Source: Tritrichomonas musculus (lineage: Eukaryota > Parabasalia > Tritrichomonadida > Tritrichomonadidae). Taken from it: a DNA stretch of 64,000 bases. How positions within the stretch are numbered: the first letter of the stretch is position 1; every line of letters starts with the position of its first letter. The notes under the pieces were generated by a model. It did no database searches. It had not been told where the DNA came from and saw nothing but the letters and a program-made list of their open reading frames with translations. This document shows positions 52,012 to 62,308 of this stretch, piece by piece. Made by a program: the position numbers and the translations under genes. The stretch lies in assembly GCA_039105265.1 (NCBI GenBank), contig JAPFFF010000012.1:5456001-5520000 (forward strand), given 5' to 3'.

Positions 52012-52768
52012 ACCAAGTCTAGAAATATTGTCATAAAATTTTTAAAATTTTTACATAAAATAAAAGATTTTTCTAATAAATAGTATTTTTAATCAAGCAA
52101 ACTGTAGTCAAAAATAACAGTTATAGGATAATTTTAGCTAATATAAAATTTTCCAACTATAAAGCATTATAAGAATACAAATTTTTGAATATCAATCAAA
52201 AATTGAAATAAAAAAATAAGTATAGCAAGTTTTACTAATGAAACCTCCATTACGACTTATGGGGGAATTACGACACGCCATGTCAAAACCCACCTGGCGG
52301 ATTGGCGAAAAAAAAAAAATAAGGAATTTGTTAATCAAGAACACCTAAAATAAATTTGGATAATTTATTTTTCATTAAAAAAAATATTTTTTTAATGAAT
52401 TTTAAATATATTCTTATATATAAGAATATATTCTTTGATTATTATTATTGCAGCTAAACCTCTCTAAAAAAACTACATCCCTGCAGAAGAAGTTCAAAAT
52501 CTAAGTCCCAGAGTTCTTGTTAAAAAAGGCGCCACAATAATAAAAATGCTTATCGTTTCTACTTTTTGAATCATTGTATCGTTTTTAATTCAATTTTGGT
52601 TTTGTGTATTTATTTGGTCGATTTTGATCGTCCTTATTCAATTTTTTTCTGATGATATTTGCACACACCCTTTCAAAAAGCAGGCACGAAAATTCAATAC
52701 TTCTACATTCAGCCTAATCATTCAGAAAAAATAATCTAAATAAAATAATTGAAAAAACAAATTTTTTA
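51966..52768. other. Intergenic region left of the Mutator-like element
   Basis: It holds no clear gene. Two locally G+C-richer patches near 52255-52310 and 52455-52545 give short codon-like peptides (for example YIPAEEVQNLSPRVLVKKGA) and may be scraps of older mobile elements. Confidence 0.25.
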
Positions 52769-53009
52769 GGATGAGGAGAAAATTAGCCCCTTGCAAATTT
52801 GCAAGGTTTTTTTATATCAAAATCCTTGCAAAAATGTAAGGTTTTTTATATCACAATTCCATAATTAAATTCAAAAATAAAAAAATATAAAAACCTTGCA
52901 AATTTGCAAGTTTTTTTATGTCACAATTCTATGATTTTATTCAATTTTTATTAAAAAAAAAAAAAAAATAAAATAAAATAAAAATTCAAAAAAGATATAA
53001 ACTGGTTTT

Positions 53010-53133
53010 CATTTTTGCATACAACTCAATTTTCAATTTATCATTGAAAACTTATAATTATTTATTTGAAAATTGAATTGATTATTTACATTTTTCAATA
53101 CTATTCAGAAAAATTGAGTTGTATGCAAAAATG
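53010..53133. repeat. 24-bp perfect hairpin at the transposase 3' end
   Basis: CATTTTTGCATACAACTCAA and onward (53010-53033) is the exact complement of 53110-53133, and the outer bases TATAAACTG extend the pairing. The right arm overlaps the transposase stop codon. It could shape the 3' end of the transposase RNA or be a subterminal binding site. Confidence 0.5.
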
Positions 53134-55200
53134 ACTCGCAGTTTATATACCAAAGATTTTCAGTTTCCATAAAAAATAAGTCATCCTCAGTATCAGTAAC
53201 TTCAGAACCATTTGGCGCAATACATCCAAAAACACATAAATTTGGGTAAATTGATTTCCAATTTGATTTATACCAATTAATAATTTCGTTTTTACTCGCT
53301 GATTTATTTAGTTTTGAAAGTGATTTAATAGTCTCAGTCAGCTGGTCTGCTAAAGCAGATAATTTAACCCTTGTAATTTTTTTCACCACTTAGATGTTTA
53401 GAAAGAGCTTCCATTACTTCATCATTTTCCATTTCTTTTTTATTAATTTCTAAAGAACTCATGTGTCTCTTTTTGTTTTTTTCTTTTGGCTTTTTAATTT
53501 CAAAAAAAGGGAATACAATTTCTTCTTGTGCTTCTTTTAGTAGTTTGTCAACTTTTCCTTTGTAAACTAAAGAATTGCTATAGAGCCATATAATTTTGGC
53601 TGCTAATATATCTGGTTTTTCATCATTTAAAATATCATCTTGTTTAAAAGGAATTATTTTAAATTCTGTGTTTTGTCGATTTATTAACGGACTAAATGTT
53701 TTTTTCATTGTTGATATTCGCCATTCAGGTGAAATTAACTTTAGTAATTTTTCATTATTAAACAATGGCATTTCCAGTAGATTGAAATTTTCATTATCAT
53801 TTTTATTTTTTATTTCATTGAATCTAATTAACCTTATTGTATATGGGCACGGAATTCCTAAATCGTGCCCAATATAGCATCCGCATTCTGTGTCACTTTT
53901 TTTGAAATGCAATGTTTCATTTAATTTCTCACATGTAAATTCGACTTTTATTATTTCATTGAGTATATTTTCAGCATAATTCGTTAAAAAACGATTTGAT
54001 GGATAAGTAATTGTGGCACTTTTTTCAAACCAACTTGTAGATATATTAAAAAACTGTCTTAACATTTCATATGCTGAATTTCCATTTTTTTTCATAAGAT
54101 TATTACGCATTTCTATTCTCTGAGATGAAACCATTCCTCTTTTGTCTGTTTGAAATGTTGGCGACAAATTGTGTGCAACCGTGCATAAGTATTCAAAACC
54201 TTTAAGTTCAGAATTAATGTGTGATTCTTCTTTAATCCATTGATCAGAAAAAAAATCATAAGAGATTTCTCCCTTCATAAACTGTTGAAAATATAACCAC
54301 AATTGTTCTGATGGTTTAAATTGAAATTTTTTCAAAAAGTTTTGTTTAAAATAATAAAAACAAAATATAAAATGGAAATTTTTTAAAACTTTCGTTAGCT
54401 GCTTTTCTTATACAACGCGCCATGTCAGCAATTATTGTAATAGATTCTTTTCCTATCACTTTTGAAATGAATTGAAAAAGTATTGAATATCCTTTCGTAT
54501 CTTCAGTTCCTCTGATAACCAAACCTATCGCCTGCGTATTTGATTCTCCATCTACAACGACACATGATATAAACCTCAAATTTTCTGCAGAAAAAGTAGC
54601 ATCAACTATTAATGGATTGTAATAGTATTTTATTAAATTTTCAAACCAAGGAGGGAATAAAATAATTGAAGCAAGCATGCCATCTACAAATTCCATGTCA
54701 AATTTCCAATTATGTATAGAAACCAAATTTTGGCAAAATTCAATTAATTGAGATAAAATTGATGACGATCCTTTGAAAAAGTGTTTTTTAGCGAGTTTTT
54801 TGATGTATTTTAATTCTGATGTAGTAAAATTTTGATTATTAAAGCATTGTATAGTATTTTTTATTTCATTTAAACTTGGAGAACCTTTTTCAAACAAAGG
54901 TAAAATTTGTTTTGAAAGATATTTAGGATCTTTTGTTTGGTCCACGTTTGCGATTGAATTTGGGCAGTTATCCTGGTGTTCTAAACAAGTTCCTTTATTA
55001 ACTAAATAATATCCATCTTTACTTTTGTTTGAAACTCTTCGATTGTATGTTATTTGAAATTTGCAATTTGGTTCACAACAAAATATTTTGAGGTAAGTGC
55101 CACTATTACGACATTTTGTTTTTATACATTCGTTTCCTGTGATTTTCATGCATTGCAATTTCATTTCTTCCAGATTCTCGAAGTAACACGGTAAATTCAT
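53105..55200 (-). pseudogene. MULE transposase, broken by two frameshifts
   Basis: ATG 55198-55200 opens a Cys/His zinc-binding N-terminus (CMKITGNECIKTKCRNSG; CLEHQDNC) like FLYWCH/WRKY-type fingers. The MULE DDE core follows: NPLIVDATFSAENLRFISC, GLVIRGTEDTKGYSI, ITIIADMARCIRKAANES. The frame fails near 54346-54370 and resumes as FKQNFLKKFQFKPSEQLWLY. A SWIM-like finger follows near residue 170 of that segment, CGCYIGHDLGIPCPY, with Tyr where His is expected. The frame breaks again at an A7 run (about 53377-53383) and ends with FLHTTQFF at 53105. Together about 690 residues. Both breaks could be homopolymer artefacts, but the His-to-Tyr change suggests real decay. Confidence 0.85.
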
Positions 55201-55448
55201 AAATAAAAATAATATATGACATGTGATATGAAATACTGATTTTTATTTTTTTGATAAAAAATTGAATGGAAAAGCCTTTTTTCCTTGAATTTTTGCAAGT
55301 TTTGTGATATGAAAAATTAATAAAAAAAATAAAGAATTGTGATATAAAAAACCTTGCATTTTTGCAAGGATTTTGATATAAAAAAACCTTGCAAACTTTG
55401 CAAGGGGCTAATTTTCTCCTCATCCAATTTTTTAATATTTTTACATAA

Positions 55449-55547
55449 TTTTTACCGAGACTGCATACAGCCTAGCGGGCGTCGAGCGAGGCTGAGCGAA
55501 GCGAAGCCGAGTCGAGACCCCGCGGCTGGCGGTAAGAATCGGTAAAA
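55449..55547. repeat. GC-rich island bounded by a short inverted repeat
   Basis: TTTTACCGA (55450-55458) and TCGGTAAAA (55539-55547) bracket about 80 bp of strikingly G+C-rich sequence (GCGGGCGTCGAGCGAGG; CCCCGCGGCTGGCGG). It begins 15 bases after the MULE target duplication. It looks like a separate small foldback element or an end of an older transposon. Confidence 0.4.
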
Positions 55548-55552
55548 CAGTT

Positions 55553-55643
55553 TAATTGATTGTTATTTGAAATATATCTTACTTAGATCTTTAACAAAGT
55601 GATAATTTTTAACAGAATAATTGATTGTTATTTGAAATATATT
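55553..55643. repeat. Direct repeat of TTGATTGTTATTTGAAATAT
   Basis: The 20-mer occurs at about 55555 and again at about 55620, about 65 bp apart. The second copy lies inside the decayed minus-strand coding stretch. Confidence 0.5.
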
Positions 55644-55970
55644 GCAAATAAAAGAACGAAGTTGTTCAGGGCATCCTACAGATGTAGATCCTATGAATTT
55701 AGCCGTTGCATCTTCAAGACTTTGAATAAAAGATTCATTAGTTAAATCTTTTGTATTCTCTTTATACCCTTCATTAAATAAATCGTCTTCTTCTGGAGGT
55801 ATTTTATATTCAAGGAAATATGGTTATGTTGTCCGGTCTTTACGACATGCATAAGAACATCTTTCGGTTTTTTGGGCGAAGACGTTGAAATGAGTATGAG
55901 GACAACGCCATAAAACATATCTTTTACCTTTTTTTGTTTTTCTCGGAACTTTTGTCCATTCAGAAAGCAT
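55566..55970 (-). pseudogene. Decayed Cys/His-rich coding remnant
   Basis: ATG 55968-55970 (minus) opens a 48-residue frame: MLSEWTKVPRKTKKGKRYVL, then WRCPHTHFNVF and ERCSYACRKDR, a Cys/His pattern like a transposon-type zinc finger. After a stop a second frame gives PPEEDDLFNEGYKEN and STSVGCPEQLRSFICN up to a stop near 55566. I cannot assign a family. Its proximity to transposons suggests another mobile-element gene. Confidence 0.35.
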
Positions 55971-56618
55971 TAGTTGGATTTAAAGATTTGTTTTGTTGAT
56001 TTTCTTGATAGCGCTAGTAAACAAAAAGATCCTGAATAAGTTTAAAAGCGATATTAGAGAATAAAGCTGCTGCTTTTCTGTAAATAAATGTAGGTATCAA
56101 ATTGATGCTGAGAAAAGCATCCGCAACTTATTTTTGGTATGTCGATATAGCGAACGTAAGAAGTCAGGGACTAGATGATGCAGAGTTATGATTTCATAAA
56201 TGTAGATAATTTTTGAGAAGAAAATAGTGGTTACTAATTGCATTTTATAGATCTTTTTATTCAAATAAACAGCACCATAATGCAGGAAATTGTGAGTGTG
56301 CCATTTTACACCTACATTATTGAAATGAATTTCTTATATTCTGACACCTTAAAGATTGTCACGGGAATAAAAATTTATATCCTTTTAATTTTTTAAAAAA
56401 TTGAGAGCATGCCATTCTATTCCCTAATAATTTTAATGGAGTTGATTGTCAAATCACCGTGGCCACTTATCGACACTACTAGTTTATTTTTTTTAAAAAG
56501 TTCAAAAATTTTTATCAGAAATTTTATTTTTTGAATGACAGGAATTTATCAGAAATTTTATTTTTTGAATGACCTGAATTTTCCAAAATTTTAGAAGAAA
56601 AAATTTTCAAAATTATAT
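55971..56618. other. Intergenic region with a minus-strand remnant and a tandem repeat
   Basis: A 70-codon stop-bounded minus-strand frame between about 56310 and 56090 (WHTHNFLHYGAVYLNKKIYK) may belong to the same dead element as 55566-55970. At 56511-56539 and 56545-56573 a 29-bp sequence, TTTATCAGAAATTTTATTTT and onward, is repeated exactly with a 34-bp period, just upstream of the next gene. Confidence 0.35.
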
Positions 56619-58226
56619 ATGGAAATAATAGAATACATCGACAAAAAGAAAGAAATATATTATGCTCTTCAAGATTATATCAATGATGATGAATTTCCAG
56701 AAGATAGCTTTAAATTGTTTACAGAATTATTAGAAAAATATAAAATTTTTGAAAAAGAAGAAGAAACTCTAGATATCCTTCAAATACTATCATTTATTAG
56801 TGCTAATCATTGCTTTACTAATGATCTGTTCAATAAAATTGAACAAATAATTCTTTATATCCAAAAAGATACAAACTCAGAATTATTCGATTATGACTTT
56901 TTTGAGATATTTAAATCAAGTAAAAAGTTTCTTTTATATCTTCTTTCAAGAAAACTCATAAATATTGAAGATCATCAAAATGAAATTAAAAAACTGTTTC
57001 CATCAACAACTGATATTTTTAACAAAAAAGTTATGGAAGGAAAAAATGATTCATATATATGTACATTAATTCAAAATGATTCAGTTGAAGAGTTTATTAA
57101 ATATGTTAATCAAGCCAATATTAACTTGACAAGTAGGGTTCCATATTCAGAATATGAATTGAATCCTTTATTATCAAACTCGACCATATTTCAATATGCG
57201 GCCTTTTATGGAGCCATTCAAATAATTCAATATCTAAAAAATAGTCACGTTAATATGCCACCTTCATTGTGGAGATATGCAATTCATTCAAATAATGCTG
57301 ATTTGATTCATCTCCTCGAAGATTGTAAACTGGTTCCAGATGATCCAACATTTTCTTATTCCCTGATTGAATCAATACAATGTCACCACATGGAAATCGC
57401 AAATTACATCCTGTATCAATATAGGAGTGTCAATTATGAATTGGAATTCGGTAGAAATATAATTCCGTACATTTTTAGGTACAGATATTATCCATTTTAT
57501 CCAAGTGAAGTAGGCAAACTTTTTAACCATCCAAAAAATAGCTTTGGCTTCTTACTTTCTGATTTCTATTTCCCCGATGTGAAAAAAATAACAATTCCTT
57601 CATTTGTCACAATGATATTTAAGGAATTTTTTGAAAAAAATAATAAATTTGAGCAAGTTTTGTTCAAAACTCCTTCTTCAGTCGTTTTGATTGAAAATAA
57701 TGCTTTCAAAGATTTTTCTTTTTTAACTGAAATAACAATTCCTTCATCAATGAAAATGATTGGATTCAATGCATTCAAAAATTGCATTTCAATGAAAAGA
57801 GTCTTGTTTGAAAAGCCTTCATCCCTCGTTTCAATTGGAGCAAATGCGTTCAATGGATGTTCTTCATTGGTCGAAATAGAAATACCTTCGTCTGTAAAGG
57901 CAATCGATGATTCTGCATTCGATGGATGTGAATCGTTAGAAAAAGTTACTTTTGAAGCTCCTTCATCACTTACCTCAATTGGATCTTCATTGTTCAAAGG
58001 ATGCAAATCATTGAAACAAATATCTATTCCTTCTTCGATAACAAGAATTGGAACAAATGCTTTCAAAAAATGCACTTCATTAATAGAAATTTCATTCGAT
58101 CACAATTCTTCTTTAACAACAATTGATTCTAATGCTTTTGACCAATGCTCTTCATTAATCAAATTTCAAATGCCAAAATCTTTGATTTCAATTGGAAATG
58201 GCAATGATTTTTTAAATAAAAAATAA
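56619..58226 (+). CDS. DUF3447-type ankyrin plus BspA-like LRR protein
   Basis: This is an intact 535-residue protein from ATG 56619. Residues about 1-310 are helical, with ankyrin-like units typical of the DUF3447 family (STIFQYAAFYGAIQIIQYLK; SLWRYAIHSNNADLIHLLED). From about 335 to 530 there are about eight BspA-type leucine-rich repeats of about 23-26 residues (TEITIPSSMKMIGFNAFKNC; LVEIEIPSSVKAIDDSAFDGC). It has no signal peptide or membrane anchor, so it is probably intracellular, unlike classic surface BspA proteins. The stop TAA is followed by AA. The fused layout is seen repeatedly in trichomonads; the ligand is unknown. Confidence 0.87.
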   Translation: MEIIEYIDKKKEIYYALQDYINDDEFPEDSFKLFTELLEKYKIFEKEEETLDILQILSFISANHCFTNDLFNKIEQIILYIQKDTNSELFDYDFFEIFKSSKKFLLYLLSRKLINIEDHQNEIKKLFPSTTDIFNKKVMEGKNDSYICTLIQNDSVEEFIKYVNQANINLTSRVPYSEYELNPLLSNSTIFQYAAFYGAIQIIQYLKNSHVNMPPSLWRYAIHSNNADLIHLLEDCKLVPDDPTFSYSLIESIQCHHMEIANYILYQYRSVNYELEFGRNIIPYIFRYRYYPFYPSEVGKLFNHPKNSFGFLLSDFYFPDVKKITIPSFVTMIFKEFFEKNNKFEQVLFKTPSSVVLIENNAFKDFSFLTEITIPSSMKMIGFNAFKNCISMKRVLFEKPSSLVSIGANAFNGCSSLVEIEIPSSVKAIDDSAFDGCESLEKVTFEAPSSLTSIGSSLFKGCKSLKQISIPSSITRIGTNAFKKCTSLIEISFDHNSSLTTIDSNAFDQCSSLIKFQMPKSLISIGNGNDFLNKK

Positions 58227-58379
58227 AATGAAAAGCTGAAATTTTATAAATTTATATTTTTAGTAATATAATATAAAAAATGATGATTTTTAAAAAGTTT
58301 TTGCATTTTTTAAGTTTAGCTTTCAAGATTCATCCATTGTTTTTTATTTGAATTTGAGAGGTTATTTGTCTGGTCCGTA

Positions 58380-60710
58380 TTCCAGATAGATGTTTTCATG
58401 ATTGTTGTTCATTGAAAGAAATAACAATTCCACCTTCAGTTGTTTCAATTGGAGAACATTGTTTTGAGTTTTGCAATTCATTGACTAAAATAATAATTCC
58501 TTCTTCTGTCACGTCAATTGCCCCAAAATCTTTCTTTGATTGCACTTCATTAAAAAAACTGTTATTTGAAGAACCATCTTCTTTGGTTTCAATTGATGAA
58601 GCTGTATTTGGAAATTGTCTTTCATTGGAACAAGTGAAAATACCATCTTCAGTAACTTCAATTGGATGTAATGCTTTTAGTGGATGTTCATCATTAAAAG
58701 AAATTACAATTCCTTCTTCAGTAACTTCAATTGGAAGGCAGGCGTTTTATAAATGTTCGTCATTAAAAGAAATTACAGTTCCATCTTCAATAACTTCAAT
58801 TGGATATAGTGCTTTTAATGGATGTTCATCATTAAAAGAAATTACAGTTCCAGCCTCAGTAACTTCAATTTGTGAATTTACATTTAGTTGCTGTTCATCA
58901 TTAGAAGAAATCACAATTCCAACCTCAATAACTTCAATTGGAGAATATGCATTTAATAATTGTGCATCATTGAAAGAAATCACAATTCCAACCTCAATAA
59001 CTTCAATTGGTGCATTTGCATTTAACAATTGCTCATCATTAAAAGAAATTACAATTCCTGCCTCTGTAACTTCAATTAGCGAATACATATTTTGTGAATG
59101 TTCATCATTAGAAGAAATCACAATTCCATCTTCAGTATCTTCAATTGGTGCACTTGCATTTTGTGAATGTTCATCATTAAAAGAAATCACAATTCCATCT
59201 TCAGTAACTTCAATTGGTAAATATGCTTTTTGTGACTGTTCATCATTGAAGCAAGTTACTTTATTTTCTTCGATCACTTCAATTTAAAATAGCGTTTTTG
59301 AGAGATGTTCAAAATTAGCAAATTTCATAATTCCAGATTCAGTATAATCAATTGGAGTTAGTGCATTCTTTTCTTGTTCATCATTAGAAAAAATAATAAT
59401 TCCTTCATCTGTAGCTACAATTGAAGAATTTGCCTTTTCTTATTGTACGTTATTGAAAGAAATAACAATTCCTTCATCTGTAACTTCAATTGGACAATAT
59501 GCCTTTACTGGTTGTGTGTTATTGAAAGAAATAACAATTCCTTCATCTGTAACTTCGTTGGGACCTTTTGCATTTGAACAATGCTTTTCTTTGAAACGAG
59601 TATCATTATCAACCTCTTTACAAACAATCAAATGTGGAACTTTTTTATTGTGCACATCACTTGAGCAAATAACAATTCCAACCTCTGTCACATCGATTGA
59701 AAAGGCTGCTTTTGGCTTTTGTGCGTCATTATTACAAATAGAAATTCCTTCATCAGTAACATCAACCGAAGATATGGTGTTTTCGAGATGCACATCATTG
59801 GAACAAGTGATAATTTCATCATCTTTGAAAGAAATTAAGTTTAATTGGTTTCCTTGATTGTCCATCATTGAAAGAAATAACAATTCCTTCATCTGTAACT
59901 TCAATAGGAGAAACTGCCTTCTATGCCTGCAAATCACTTGAACATGTAGATATTCCTTCTTCAGTGACATTCATAGATCAATATGCTTTTAATGAATGCA
60001 CATCTCTTAAGCAAGTAATTATTCCTTCTTCTGTAATTTTAATTAAAAAGGGAACCTTCTCTGGATGCACATCGCTTACTGATGTGTCTATTCCTACTTC
60101 TGTTACATCAATTGGAGAAAGTGCATTTGATGAATGCAAAAATCTGGTTCAAATAACAATTCCTGATTCTGTAACTTTAATTGAAAAGGGTGCTTTCAGT
60201 GAATGCATATCATTGAAGCAAATAGTACTTTCAAACTCAATTAATTCGATAAATAATTCTGTTTTCAGAAGATGCTTGTCTTTGACACAAATAACACTTC
60301 CTTCTTCTGTCTCTTCAATTGAAGACTATGCTTTCAATGGATGCTCTTCTTTGCGCCAAATTACATTTCCTTCATCAATAAAGTCGTTAGGAAAATATAC
60401 ATTCGGATTGTGCAATTCATTGGAGCAAATAGAAATTCCTTCTTCTGTGACAACTATTGATGAAGGTCTTTTCTGTGGATGCTCATTGTTGAAGAAAATA
60501 AGAATTCCTTCATCTGTCACTTCAATCAATAGTTGCGCTTTCTATAGATGTTCTTCTTTATGTGAAATAAATATTCCAACTTCAGTAAATTCCATTGGAG
60601 ATAGTGCTTTTAGAGCATGTGTATCATTGGCACAAATAGAAATCCCATCATCTGTAATATCAATCGGAGTTACTGTTTTCCCATTGGAGACCAAAATTAT
60701 AAAAATCTAA
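58380..60710 (+). pseudogene. Decayed BspA-like leucine-rich repeat array
   Basis: About 30 consecutive BspA repeats (consensus SLKEITIPSSVTSIGxxAF plus x2-C) run across 2.3 kb with no ATG near the 5' end. The same frame holds in 58412-59857 but is interrupted by TAA at 59285-59287 and again near 59345, where the repeat pattern continues unbroken. A one-base shift near 59848 moves the frame for 59868-60710 (LDCPSLKEITIPSSV), which ends in a TAA. In-frame stops plus a shift make this a true pseudogene. Repeats in 58650-59270 are nearly identical at the DNA level, implying recent expansion. A surface adhesion role is known for intact relatives. Confidence 0.8.
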
Positions 60711-61197
60711 TTTTTTTATATATAAAATAAATGATTTCTTTTTTATTCTTTGTTTTTAAAATGATTCTTTTTTATGAGATAAATTCTCCTTCTTCAATTT
60801 TTACATTATCAGGAATAACCTCGTTTGTTGCATTTAATTTTTTTTTTAGTAGGGACAAATGGAGATATGTTCCTATTATAACGGTCAAAAAAGTGAAGTG
60901 AAGTGGTGACAAATGTAATTTATTTACAAAAAACGTATTTTTTTTTCAACTACTGTAACCAAAAAAAGTAGGCGACGTTAGGATTAACCAGTAAACACAC
61001 TCTCAATTATTGAATAAAAGTATTCAAAATTGAATGAAAAATGATATTGAATGGAGTTTTAAATATGAAACAAATTAATTATTAAAAAATTTTAATATTT
61101 GAATCTCCATTTCTTGAGATCGATAATTGATAAACTTTCTGATAAAACTCATTTGAAGGGTCTGTTTCCTTTAAAATGAAGCCATAAAAATATTTTA
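60711..61197. other. Intergenic region
   Basis: It is A/T-rich with no gene. Two short G+C-richer runs near 60850 and 60970 are unexplained. Confidence 0.35.
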
Positions 61198-61698
61198 AAA
61201 ATTTTTAAATATTTCCAAAGAATCGGTGCGAATTGTTTTCAACTTTTTAATTGCTTTTTTGATATTTAAAATGTCAAAATAAAGAGGGTCACATGAATTG
61301 AATAATTTATTCGTGGTAGGTGGGTTTTACAGCAATAATTGGAATTATTTGTGGAACTGTTATTGTATTAGCTCTCATTATTGTTTGTGCTGTTCTGTGT
61401 TACAAATGTTCTGAAAATAAAATATTTATATATGATAGTTCCCAAAAATATGAAGATTTCAGTACTGGAATTTAGTCAAAATTCTTTATTTAATTGGTTA
61501 AAAATCCTTTTAGGTTTCAATATTGTAATTCATATAACAAAATTTTTATATTTAAAAAAAATAATAATATATAATATTGAAAGCAATTTTTTTGAGCAAA
61601 ACAATAAACTATTCCAAATGCTTTTTTTTTCAAGTTTTTTGGTTTTAAGAAAGTTGAAAACAATTCGCACCGATTCTTTGGAAATATTTAAAAATTTT
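61198..61698. repeat. Perfect 49-bp inverted repeat enclosing a membrane-tail fragment
   Basis: Bases 61198-61246 and 61650-61698 are exact reverse complements (core AATCGGTGCGAATTGTTTTC). The 403-bp interior contains the transmembrane-tail frame at 61320-61475. Perfect identity suggests a recent event or conversion. No target duplication is evident. Confidence 0.7.
61320..61475 (+). pseudogene. Transmembrane segment plus cytoplasmic tail fragment
   Basis: The frame encodes FTAIIGIICGTVIVLALIIVCAVLCYKC followed by SENKIFIYDSSQKYEDFSTG and a stop. That is the standard anchor and short tail of trichomonad BspA-like surface proteins. It has no ATG and a stop codon lies immediately upstream (61317-61319). 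It probably is the detached 3' end of a surface LRR gene, perhaps the dead array upstream. Confidence 0.5.
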
Positions 61699-61699
61699 A

Positions 61700-62100
61700 A
61701 TTCAAAAAATTGAGAAAAATTTTTCATCTTAGCCAAATCTTCTAGAAATGGGGCCCCCATCTGGAAGGACACCGAATTTATATTTAGTCTCCTGATCCTT
61801 AACGATAAACGTTTTTGTTTTTCAATAATAAACATTTTTTTTTTTTTTTCCTTTCTCAGGATCCTTATCAAATCCTGTTTCATCAAAATAGATGAGAAAA
61901 AATGTATTTGGTGGCTCCTTCATTATCTGTCTTATTATTTAAATGCACTTGTCTACCTCTTCAATTGATACTTCTAAGGCTTTTATATTGTCATCATAGA
62001 GACTACTTTCATTTCCATACATTTCTAGCTCATATTTGATTGTTAACACACTCTATTGCATCATTTTTTCTCCATTCATTTAGTTGTATACTAGTGAATC
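61700..62100 (-). pseudogene. DDE-type transposase remnant
   Basis: On the minus strand, broken frames give FTSIQLNEWRKNDAIECVNN, ELEMYGNESSLYDDNIKALE and then NTFFLIYFDETGFDKDPEKG. The last block matches the first catalytic Asp region of pogo/Tc5-type DDE_1 transposases. Stops and frame changes are frequent and the remaining catalytic blocks are missing. It overlaps the right arm region of the 49-bp inverted repeat. Confidence 0.5.
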
Positions 62101-62308
62101 CAATGGGATCTCAAACATTTTGTGAAACAAGTAAAATATGGTAGTTTTTTTTCTCCACAATCTAATCCAAATATTACAAAACTTATTAACAGCCATTATT
62201 ACCCGTAAACATTTCATTTATATTATTAAGGAAATAATTAATGGAAAGGGATTTCATTGTAAACGTAATCAATGGTTTGAACATGAAATGTGATGTGAAA
62301 AAAATATA
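62101..62308. other. Intergenic upstream region of the EF-hand gene
   Basis: It is A/T-rich, with no recognised gene. It must hold the EF-hand gene promoter. Confidence 0.35.

Larger units (their letters stand above)
52760..55434. mobile_element. Mutator-like element (MULE) with 9-bp target site duplication
   Basis: The 2657-bp element 52769-55425 begins GGATGAGGAGAAAATTAG and ends with its exact complement. Terminal repeats are about 91-92 bp (52769-52859 and 55334-55425). AATTTTTTA is duplicated at 52760-52768 and 55426-55434, a 9-bp target duplication as expected for Mutator. The ends contain several copies of a palindromic unit (CCTTGCAAATTTGCAAGG and variants), three on each side. A broken minus-strand transposase fills the interior. 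Confidence 0.92.

Noticed and set aside
57566-60529. Several long minus-strand frames (for example 58747-59277 and 59440-59970)
   Set aside because: They are antisense to the LRR repeats and their periodicity mirrors the sense repeats. Open antisense frames are expected from this codon usage.
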